DNA from: CAZISM01 sp964541895
GTDB taxonomy: Bacteria > Zhuqueibacterota > Zhuqueibacteria > Residuimicrobiales > Residuimicrobiaceae
Reading direction: 5' to 3'
Assembly (NCBI GenBank): GCA_964541895.1
Contig: CAZISM010000129.1
Coordinates: 1 to 14,507, forward strand
DNA: 14,507 bases
This document shows positions 1 through 6,001 of the stretch, in pieces (position 1 is the stretch's first letter; every line of letters begins with the position of its first letter). The notes beneath the pieces were generated by a model, which saw only the letters and a list, made by a program, of their open reading frames with translations, was not told where the DNA came from and made no database searches. A program made the position numbers and the translations under genes.

Positions 1-384
1 TTTTTTTATCTTGACCCATAGTATATAATTTAATATAATTTTAAAGTAATGCAAGCTTTAATTTAAATTATATTTAATGACTTTCAGTCTACTTATATGA
101 CAATTTTTAAAGTAGAAATTGATAACCAATATATCAGCAGTAGCAATTTTAGATAATTGTTAACAGTTGTGCATTTCTAAGGTAGAAATTAGTTCGATAT
201 TTATCAAACTATTGTAGCCCAGTTTTAGCCCAGGATATAAAGTGACAACTGCAGAATCATGTTGAGAATTACAAAAGTTTTTTGTAATGTTCATTAGTAT
301 AGCAAATTCGATATTGCTTGTTGCGACAAATTAGCGTTTTGAATAATTTATTTTTCCATTGTTCAGGTTGAAAAGGATTTTCAT
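1..384. other. AT-rich intergenic region upstream of the toxin-antitoxin pair
   Basis: No convincing gene is visible. The stretch is strongly AT-rich and contains short direct repeats: TAGCCCAG at 215-222 and again at 226-233 (11 bp apart, one helical turn), and TTCGATATT at 193-201 and 307-315. A TTGCGA hexamer at 321-326 sits 17 bp before a poor -10 match (TAATTT, 344-349). This is at best a weak promoter for the downstream pair. AAGGA at 373-377 is a good ribosome-binding site for the ATG at 385. Confidence 0.5.
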
Positions 385-630
385 ATGAAAGAATTATTAT
401 TAGAACGAATCATGACCGACCCAGCGGTTTGTTTTGGCAAACCCTGCATACGAGGTACAAGAATTTGGGTATCGCTAATTTTGGAGCTATTAGCGAACGG
501 CATGACGCACCAGGAAATAATGGCAGAATATCCGCAACTCAAAGAGGAAGATATTCGGGCAGCATTGGCTTACGCTGCAATAATGACACGTGAGCGCTAT
601 GTGGAAATTGAGCATGAAATTCAAGCTTGA
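385..630 (+). CDS. DUF433 family antitoxin (VapB-like)
   Basis: This 81-residue protein matches the DUF433 family, small helix-turn-helix proteins usually encoded directly before a DUF5615 PIN-like protein and thought to act as its antitoxin and as a repressor of the pair. The family signature is clear: a short beta start, then the G-K-P-C-I-R-G-T-R-I core at residues 18-27, then a helical region (about 28-66) with the NGMTHQEI turn and a PQLKEEDIRAAL recognition helix. The length is normal for the family. The start at 385 is supported by AAGGA seven bases upstream. The 3' end overlaps the next gene by 17 bases, so the two are probably translationally coupled. Autoregulation at the upstream repeats is possible but is inference. 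Confidence 0.88.
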   Translation: MKELLLERIMTDPAVCFGKPCIRGTRIWVSLILELLANGMTHQEIMAEYPQLKEEDIRAALAYAAIMTRERYVEIEHEIQA

Positions 631-982
631 TGAAAATCTTGGAACGAGTGCAGCAAAACTCTTCAAAAACGCAGGACTTGATGTAGAAACTGTACCTGAT
701 GAAAAGTTAACCGGTGCACCCGATGATACAATTTACTCCGCATGTATCAAGGAAAATCGATGTTTAATAACGCTTGATCTCGACTTTTCGAATGTCTTGC
801 GTTTCCCACCCTATGATACTCCTGGCATCATTATTTTGCGCCCCTATAAATACTCTGATGGCTCACTGATACTCTCATTGCTGAACAATCTGATCAGAAC
901 CTTTAATTCGGCCAATCCGGCAGGTTGTATATGGATAATGGAGATAGATAAGATTAGAATACATTCAAGGGATGCCGATTGA
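614..982 (+). CDS. DUF5615 PIN-like toxin component
   Basis: This 122-residue protein has the DUF5615 (Mut7-C-like PIN) pattern: an N-terminal strand ending in L-D-E-N-L (D6, E7, N8), an APDD acidic turn (D37, D38), and a strand followed by T-L-D-L-D-F (D55, D57). These acidic residues correspond to the metal-binding positions of PIN-type nucleases, so RNase activity is likely by family but not proven here. Two in-frame ATGs lie upstream at 590 and 599. I chose 614 because family members begin M-K-F/I-x-x-D-E-N and because that start gives a 17-base overlap with the DUF433 gene, typical of coupled toxin-antitoxin pairs. Both acidic clusters are intact, so the toxin looks functional. A hairpin (995-1021) and a terminator (1087-1115) follow. 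Confidence 0.85.
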   Translation: MKFKLDENLGTSAAKLFKNAGLDVETVPDEKLTGAPDDTIYSACIKENRCLITLDLDFSNVLRFPPYDTPGIIILRPYKYSDGSLILSLLNNLIRTFNSANPAGCIWIMEIDKIRIHSRDAD

Positions 983-1086
983 AAGCCCCAAAATTTCCCT
1001 GTCAGGATATTCAACAGGGAACGTCCATCGGGTTCTGGAGGATTTGATCCTTGTCGGCTTTGCCAAGTTTAAGAAAAACATCAGGA

Positions 1087-1115
1087 GCTCTGAATATTCA
1101 GAGCCCTCTTTTTTT
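1087..1115 (+). terminator. Rho-independent terminator after the DUF433/DUF5615 pair
   Basis: GCTCTGAATATTCAGAGC (1087-1104) is a perfect 18-base palindrome. It is followed by CCTC and a run of seven T (1109-1115). It lies about 105 bases after the PIN-like gene stop on the plus strand and is the likely end of the toxin-antitoxin transcript. Confidence 0.75.
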
Positions 1116-1323
1116 GGATACCTCTATTTTTCTCGTTTGCGGACATTCGTTAGTTTACTCGGCAGCCGTTCGATAAAAGCCTACCCCTCAAACAGCTATT
1201 TATCTCCAAACAAATTGCTCAAATAAGCGGTGAATATGGATCAGCACTTTAATAGCTTCGCTGGGAAGACAGTAAGCAGATGACACCAGGAATACGCAGC
1301 TTGCTCAAAAAATCAATTTACGA

Positions 1324-1352
1324 TTGCACTTTCCGCTGTTTTTATATATATT
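1324..1352 (+). promoter_or_regulatory. Sigma-70-like promoter for the structured RNA unit
   Basis: TTGCAC (1324-1329) and TATATT (1347-1352) are separated by exactly 17 bases, giving four and five matches to the -35 and -10 consensus. Transcription would start near 1358-1360, directly before a series of hairpins and a U-tract. This is a sequence-pattern call only. Confidence 0.5.
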
Positions 1353-1358
1353 AGAGTA

Positions 1359-1447
1359 AATTATATTATGGCTCGATGGGAATAGCCATTGTAGCCTAAA
1401 AAGGCAGAATGAGCTTATCCGATGGATAAAGACGTTGTGCCTTTTTT
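1359..1447 (+). ncRNA. Candidate small structured RNA or attenuator leader
   Basis: From the predicted start at about 1359 the transcript can fold into successive elements: ATGGC (1368-1372) with GCCAT (1385-1389); GCCT (1394-1397) with AGGC (1402-1405); TTATCC (1415-1420) with GGATAA (1424-1429) around a GAT loop; and an outer stem AAAAAGGCA (1398-1406) with TGCCTTTTT (1438-1446) running into a T-tract. The GCCT/AGGC hairpin and the outer stem share bases, so they exclude each other. That resembles an antiterminator/terminator choice. The downstream esterase start is 172 bases beyond the U-tract. The unit could be a free RNA of about 90 nt, a riboswitch-like leader, or chance. I could not match it to a known riboswitch consensus. 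Confidence 0.4.
1398..1447 (+). terminator. Terminator-like stem with long structured loop
   Basis: AAAAAGGCA (1398-1406) pairs with TGCCTTTTT (1438-1446), leaving a 31-base loop that itself contains the TTATCC/GGATAA hairpin (1415-1429). A run of six T (1442-1447) ends the element. The stem has only three G-C pairs, so it is weaker than the other terminators here. Confidence 0.45.
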
Positions 1448-1618
1448 ATTTCTGATTCATGATCGCTGCAATTCCTGATCCCTGGTGGCATGTTTCACCA
1501 TTATCTGAGGCAGGTAGCGTGACGGATAGAATTTATCCTACTCACGGGCCTCGCGCGGCGTTGAGATCCTCGAGCGGATCAAGGTTCTCGGTCAGACACA
1601 GAAAAAGGGAGCGATACG

Positions 1619-3385
1619 ATGAAAATGACGTTGGTTGTTGGTTCTTGCTTACTGATCACTGCCCTGGCGTGCGCCGGGGAGCGGGTCGGGCTGTGGCCGG
1701 AGGAAAAGATCCCGGATTTCCAGACCCAACAGATCGCGGCAACCACCCAGGAGGTGCAAGCGCCGGGATTCAAAGCGGCGAAGCATGCCATGCCGTATCT
1801 CGAGTGGTACGAGGCTCCTGCTGAGAAAAACGGCGGATGCATGTTGCTCATTTCGGGCGGCGCTTATCAGTGTTGCTGCGACGGGGTGTGGATTGACAGG
1901 GTCGCGCAAAAGCTCACCAGGCTCGGATTCGTTTGCGTAAGCCTCACCTACCGGACACCGCGCCCCCAAGGGCTGCCGATCTATCAGAGCGCGTGGGAGG
2001 ATGGTCAACGCGCCGTACGGCTCGTCCGCAGCGAGGCGCAGAAACGCGGGTTCGACCCGGAGAAGATCGGCGCGCTCGGATTCTCCGCGGGGTCACACCT
2101 GACGGTCCTGCTCGCGACGAGCGCACTCACGCCGGCTTACGGGGCAGTCGACACCCTTGACCGGCTGCCGTGCCATGTCAACTGGGCGGTGCCGATCTAC
2201 ACCGCCTACGCGCTGACGGACGGGCTCACCGGCCCGAACACGCGCGACGGCGACGCGATCGACGCCAAGCTCTCGGACGTGTTCAAGTTCGACGCGAAGA
2301 CATGTCCGATGGCTCTCTTTCACGGCGGGGCGGACATCTATTCGCCGAACGGTTCCACGCAGATCTACCGCCAGCTCCGCAGGATGAAAATCCCGGCTGA
2401 GATCCATCTCTTCGCAGACCGTCCCCACGGTTTCATGGGCGACGCGGCCAAGGGCGAGGACGGCACCGCCTACGACCATTGGCTCGACCGTGTCGCCGAG
2501 TTCCTCCACCAGATGAATTTCGACGGCCGTCTCGGCGCGGAAGAGGATCTGATGACCCGTTATCCGCACGACGACGCGCGCGGCGAATATCGCAAGCAAC
2601 CGCTCTGGCCGGAAGGCAAGATGCCGGATATGCAGACGAACCAGTGCCAGCCTTATCTCGAGTGGCACATGCCAAAAGAACTCGGGACGAAGGCGATTCA
2701 GATCATCTACTCGGGCGGCAGTTACATGGGCAACGACCCGGACGGATTCGAAGTTGCGCCGGCACGACGCTACCTGAATGAAAAGGGGATGACCGTCGTG
2801 ACGATGAAATACCGCACGCCGCGTCCGCAGAGTGGTCTGGCCAAGCACACGACGGCGTGGCAGGATCTACAGCGCGCCGTCCGCATCGTTCGCAGCGAGG
2901 CTGCGGCGAAAGGGCTCGATCCGGACCGCATTGGCATCATGGGTTCCTCGGCCGGCGGTCACCTGACGCTCATGGGCGCGACCAGTTCGAAACGCCGTTC
3001 CTATTGGCCCATCGACGATCTTGACAAGCTTCCCTGCAACGTGCAGTGGGCGGTCGCGGTCTATCCGGCATACGCGCTCACGGACGGCGCGGAATCCCCG
3101 AACGACAAGGGCGGCAATGAGGACGACGCGAGACTCGTCTCCGATTTCTCGTTCGACCTCGCGACATGTCCGGTCCTGTTCCTCCACGGCGATGCGGACG
3201 GTTGGGCGGCGATGAATTCGGTGAAATGCTGGGAGCAGCTTCGCCGAATGGGAATCCAGTCCGATCTCCACACTCTTGTCGGACGCGGGCACTGCTTCCA
3301 AAGAAAGGCCGCCCCGGAGACGGGCAGCTACACCTGGATGGAGCGCATTTGGGAATTCATGAACCACGAGGGATTCAACAAGTAA
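1619..3385 (+). CDS. Secreted tandem alpha/beta hydrolase (two esterase domains)
   Basis: This 588-residue protein consists of a signal peptide (about 1-19, likely cut after A-C-A) and two homologous alpha/beta-hydrolase domains of the BD-FAE/acetyl-xylan-esterase type. Domain 1 (about 24-300) has an SGGAY oxyanion turn (79-83), GFSAG with nucleophile S156, D239 and H270. Domain 2 (about 328-586) has SGGSY (365-369), GSSAG with nucleophile S444, D527 and H558. Both triads look complete. The copies share a leading LWPE-x-K-x-PD-x-QT block (25-36 and 329-340), PYLEW, YRTPRPQ and a RAVRxVRSEA helix, so the gene arose by internal duplication. GGGAG seven bases before the ATG at 1619 supports the start. 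Probable role: deacylating a polysaccharide outside the cytoplasm; the substrate is unknown. The gene is much richer in G+C than its flanks, which suggests transfer. No gene follows for 600 bases. Confidence 0.85.
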   Translation: MKMTLVVGSCLLITALACAGERVGLWPEEKIPDFQTQQIAATTQEVQAPGFKAAKHAMPYLEWYEAPAEKNGGCMLLISGGAYQCCCDGVWIDRVAQKLTRLGFVCVSLTYRTPRPQGLPIYQSAWEDGQRAVRLVRSEAQKRGFDPEKIGALGFSAGSHLTVLLATSALTPAYGAVDTLDRLPCHVNWAVPIYTAYALTDGLTGPNTRDGDAIDAKLSDVFKFDAKTCPMALFHGGADIYSPNGSTQIYRQLRRMKIPAEIHLFADRPHGFMGDAAKGEDGTAYDHWLDRVAEFLHQMNFDGRLGAEEDLMTRYPHDDARGEYRKQPLWPEGKMPDMQTNQCQPYLEWHMPKELGTKAIQIIYSGGSYMGNDPDGFEVAPARRYLNEKGMTVVTMKYRTPRPQSGLAKHTTAWQDLQRAVRIVRSEAAAKGLDPDRIGIMGSSAGGHLTLMGATSSKRRSYWPIDDLDKLPCNVQWAVAVYPAYALTDGAESPNDKGGNEDDARLVSDFSFDLATCPVLFLHGDADGWAAMNSVKCWEQLRRMGIQSDLHTLVGRGHCFQRKAAPETGSYTWMERIWEFMNHEGFNK

Positions 3386-3984
3386 ACAAGGAATCCCTCC
3401 GAACGACGCCGACGAAGGGGGACAACCGGGTGGCGGAGTTGCTGCATGGCTTCACCTGCCGCTTCTGCGAGGTCATAAGCGGTGCAGGGCCGATAACGAT
3501 GCCAGTCGCACCCCCCAAAATCAGGTAATCGGATTCGGTCACCTGGAAACCTTGGCCCGGGTCAACGTCTTTGCGGCATCCGGGTCCAGTTGTGCGCCGT
3601 CGATATAATGGTGACTGGCTTCGGTCATCTCATTGGAGTGGTTCCATTTTACAAGTCCAACGCCAGAAAGCCCTCTAAAATTGAGGGCTTTTTTATCTGT
3701 CCAAATTTTCATTTTTACCCATTTGTGGACCTGCATCCCTCCAATGTAGCCCGCAAAAGTATACCCTCGTCGCCAGAATGACTGGAAAAGCCTAAAGGCC
3801 CAAATTGCTCCATTCAGAATGTATAAAAAAAGATTGATCTGCATTCTATAATTTAATACTATGGGGTGGTTCATTTTCAACGGCCCGCACCCGGTACATT
3901 TTCAAGTGCCCTTTGATTGTTAAAGGCAATATCGCTGCGACAAGCATCAATATCGTATGTTAAATTCTGAACAAGGAGCACAAC
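3386..3984. other. Intergenic region between esterase and GH127-like gene
   Basis: No supported gene. Composition falls from G+C-rich near 3400 to AT-rich near 3850. It holds a strong plus-strand terminator at 3667-3694 and a TATAAT hexamer at 3847-3852 with no good -35 at normal spacing. A 113-codon minus-strand open frame (3880-3539) shows no recognisable domain and is crossed by the terminator, so I do not call it. Confidence 0.55.
3667..3694 (+). terminator. Rho-independent terminator
   Basis: AAAGCCCTC (3667-3675) pairs perfectly with GAGGGCTTT (3683-3691) around a 7-base loop. The T-run covers 3689-3694. It lies about 280 bases after the esterase stop and is the best-formed terminator in the window. 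Its stem core is nearly identical to the hairpin at 8214-8243. Confidence 0.8.
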
Positions 3985-5850
3985 ATGGATACGCATAGAA
4001 AAGATGGCATCAACCGTAGGAATTTTTTCCAGAAATCAGCCCTTGCGGGCGCCACCACCAGTGCGGCGACACTGTTTCCGGCCTTGGCAGCGACTGAAGT
4101 GAAAAACACAACAGGTCCGGCAGCCGGTCGATCGCTGGTCCCAAAGATGATGATGAACGGAACCGTATCTGTTTCAGAGCCTCTGCTTGCCCCGTCTCAG
4201 CTTAGTTTCCGCATCGGCTTGGCGAGGACACGCATGTCGTCGTATCCCTGCGACCTGATGGATTTTGTCATGATCGACCTTGAGCGGCCGGATAACAGGT
4301 ACCGCCACGCCTATTTTTGTAACGGTGACCTGACCGGTCGGCTGCTCGAGTTCCTGAGTTGTTCAGAAGGCGTGGATGGCAAATATGATCCACGATTGGA
4401 CGAACTGTTTGAACGGATTGTTAAGCAAAGACGTCCTTCCGGCTATATCGGACGTTTTGCTGCCGTCCCGGGGAGTGTTGCCCAGGAGGAGAGTCCGGAA
4501 CGGGCTGGGGCGGGTTCAAAACATTTTTCCGGATTAATGCGATACTATGAATTGACAGGGGATAAGCGGGCGTTGGATGCAGCGCTTGGTCTGGCTGAAT
4601 TACTCTGGTCGGTTCGGAAGGTCTGGAAAGAAAAAAAGCATGTTTCCTGGGTAATAGAACCTCTGGCCAGGTTATGGAACATTACGCAAGATCCCAGATG
4701 GATCGAGTTTTCTGAAATAGTGCGGGATAACATACAGCCGCTGGGAGAAACGAAAACTCATTCCCACGGATTTATGACTATGATTCGTGGATTACAGGTC
4801 ATGACCCTGCTGACAGGTGATCTTTCCTGGAATGTATTGCCCGATCAGAGCCAGCGCTATATAAGCGAGAAACAACTGGTGACACCGGATGGAAATATTC
4901 CAGAAGGCTTCCCGACCAGCGCAAGGAATGAAGGCTGCTCCATAGCTGACTGGATATTATTGAATCTATACCAGGGTTTGATCCACGGAGACGATGATGC
5001 GTACGAGAATGCAGAGCGGGCATTTTGGAATGCCCTGGCTTTTAACCAGTTGATTACCGGCGGATTCGGGCACCGACGGATCGCCTCGAACGGCTATGGG
5101 GTGGATAACATTCATGAAGCGTGGTGGTGTTGCACACAAAATGCAGGAATGGCCATGGCAGAATATGCCCGCCATGCGGTAACGTTCAGGAACGAAACGA
5201 TCCATGTAAATTTTCTGACGCCCGGCGTGTTTAAAGTGCTTTTACCTGGAGATAAAAAGGCCCGTATTACCATTCATACTGCCTATCCTGGCAAAGCAGA
5301 GGCCATCATTGAAGCTGAAAACATACCGGAGAACATTTTATTAAAAGTGCGGGTCCCTTCCTGCGTGAAACATCCACATGTCGATCAAGTCCGTACCGGG
5401 AACAAGGTAAAGGTCACTCTCAGCGGAAAAATCGGGCATCGCATCGAACAGGCCAATCCCGGCGTGATTTTAACCTATGGTCCACTGGTCCTTGTTCCCC
5501 CCAAGGGCGTGGGAGTGGGAACCAAATTATCCCCGTCAGCAGACGGGATCCCGGACGGGTATGTTCCCCAATCTATACCGGAAGGCATTCCCGTCATAAA
5601 ACTGGACAGCCTCCCGGATGACGATGGTTTTGTAAAATTACCCCTGTGTCCGCCTGAACGACCTTTGCCTACCTGGAGTTATTTTGACGAAGGCCCCGGA
5701 TCCCGTACCTGGGTGGAAGGAGCAACGATCGAAGTCCGTTTAAAATATGCGGACGGGAGTGTTTTGCCCACACGGTTCGTACCGATGTGTTTCAGCACCT
5801 CGTGTATGTCGTTGTTTGAAACCCCGGTTGTATTCAAAGCGGTTGAATGA
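3985..5850 (+). CDS. Tat-exported GH127-like (DUF1680) glycoside hydrolase
   Basis: This 621-residue protein begins with a twin-arginine signal: N-R-R-N-F-F-Q-K at 10-17, a hydrophobic stretch to about 33 and an ALAA cut region near 36. Residues about 60-400 form the likely (alpha/alpha)6 catalytic domain and 400-620 the beta-rich C-terminal part. It resembles GH127, whose characterised member is a beta-L-arabinofuranosidase using a zinc-bound cysteine nucleophile held by an E-x-C pair and a C-C pair. Here E316-G-C318 and C382-C383 fit those four positions, and E307 in PEGFP may be the acid/base residue. The family assignment is from these motifs; substrate is not predictable. AAGGAG six bases before the ATG at 3985 fixes the start. 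Tat export fits a protein folded with metal in the cytoplasm. Divergence from typical GH127 is high, so a related family such as GH146 or an unclassified clade is possible. Confidence 0.72.
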   Translation: MDTHRKDGINRRNFFQKSALAGATTSAATLFPALAATEVKNTTGPAAGRSLVPKMMMNGTVSVSEPLLAPSQLSFRIGLARTRMSSYPCDLMDFVMIDLERPDNRYRHAYFCNGDLTGRLLEFLSCSEGVDGKYDPRLDELFERIVKQRRPSGYIGRFAAVPGSVAQEESPERAGAGSKHFSGLMRYYELTGDKRALDAALGLAELLWSVRKVWKEKKHVSWVIEPLARLWNITQDPRWIEFSEIVRDNIQPLGETKTHSHGFMTMIRGLQVMTLLTGDLSWNVLPDQSQRYISEKQLVTPDGNIPEGFPTSARNEGCSIADWILLNLYQGLIHGDDDAYENAERAFWNALAFNQLITGGFGHRRIASNGYGVDNIHEAWWCCTQNAGMAMAEYARHAVTFRNETIHVNFLTPGVFKVLLPGDKKARITIHTAYPGKAEAIIEAENIPENILLKVRVPSCVKHPHVDQVRTGNKVKVTLSGKIGHRIEQANPGVILTYGPLVLVPPKGVGVGTKLSPSADGIPDGYVPQSIPEGIPVIKLDSLPDDDGFVKLPLCPPERPLPTWSYFDEGPGSRTWVEGATIEVRLKYADGSVLPTRFVPMCFSTSCMSLFETPVVFKAVE

Positions 5851-5884
5851 CATGCTATTCAACGCAGGCTTTCATTCTGACGAT

Positions 5885-5934
5885 ATTGATAGAATATCAA
5901 TCACCTTGATTTTCAAATATCGATTGGTTACTTT
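5885..5934 (+). promoter_or_regulatory. Putative promoter with upstream inverted repeat for the lyase gene
   Basis: TTGATT (5906-5911) and TACTTT (5929-5934) are 17 bases apart. Directly upstream, ATTGAT (5885-5890) and ATCAAT (5896-5901) form an inverted repeat ending four bases before the -35, a plausible operator position. The expected start near 5941 leaves a leader of about 58 bases before the TTG start codon. Confidence 0.35.
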
Positions 5935-5986
5935 TCTGCATCAGCGTGTCACCATCAAGGCCTTTACCCATGCTCTCGCTACCGCC

Positions 5987-6001
5987 AGGAGGTCAGCTTT
6001 G
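5987..6001 (+). promoter_or_regulatory. Ribosome-binding site deciding a TTG start
   Basis: AGGAGG at 5987-5992 is a full Shine-Dalgarno match, six bases before TTG at 5999. The only upstream in-frame ATGs that avoid long overlap (such as 5852) give no signal peptide, so this site decides the start. Confidence 0.75.

Larger units (their letters stand above)
983..1618. other. Intergenic region with two terminators and a structured RNA unit
   Basis: No supported gene. An 84-codon open frame (972-1226) overlaps the stop of the PIN-like gene, has no recognisable family and runs through a perfect terminator palindrome, so I reject it. The useful content is a 7-bp stem hairpin (TTCCCTG 995-1001 with CAGGGAA 1015-1021), the terminator at 1087-1115, and the promoter/hairpin/U-tract unit at 1324-1447. 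In the last part, IR GGATA/TATCC lies at 1524-1538 and IR GATCC/GGATC at 1565-1580. The G+C content rises sharply from about 1540 toward the esterase gene. Confidence 0.6.

Noticed and set aside
972..1226. 84-codon plus-strand open frame after the PIN-like gene
   Set aside because: It overlaps the PIN-like stop, has no ribosome-binding site or recognisable family, and runs through a perfect palindrome plus T-run that is a better terminator.
1368..1447. Fluoride riboswitch as identity of the structured RNA
   Set aside because: The order of hairpin, linker and hairpin and a GATGG loop looked similar, but the conserved 3' segment and pseudoknot partner are missing and no fluoride exporter gene follows.
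2093..2848. Long minus-strand open frame (251 codons) opposite the esterase gene
   Set aside because: It is antisense to a well-supported gene with two catalytic triads; G+C-rich codons commonly leave the antisense frame free of stops.
3539..3880. 113-codon minus-strand open frame, which continues after a possible frameshift toward 3390 with protein-like text
   Set aside because: I considered a decayed gene because stretches look protein-like, but no domain is recognisable, the frameshift is hypothetical, and a strong plus-strand terminator lies inside the frame. A BLASTX search of 3386-3984 would decide it.
5747..5998. N-terminal extension of the lyase up to an ATG at 5747 or 5852
   Set aside because: The extension overlaps the GH gene or gives a non-hydrophobic N-terminus, while TTG 5999 has a perfect ribosome-binding site and a signal peptide.
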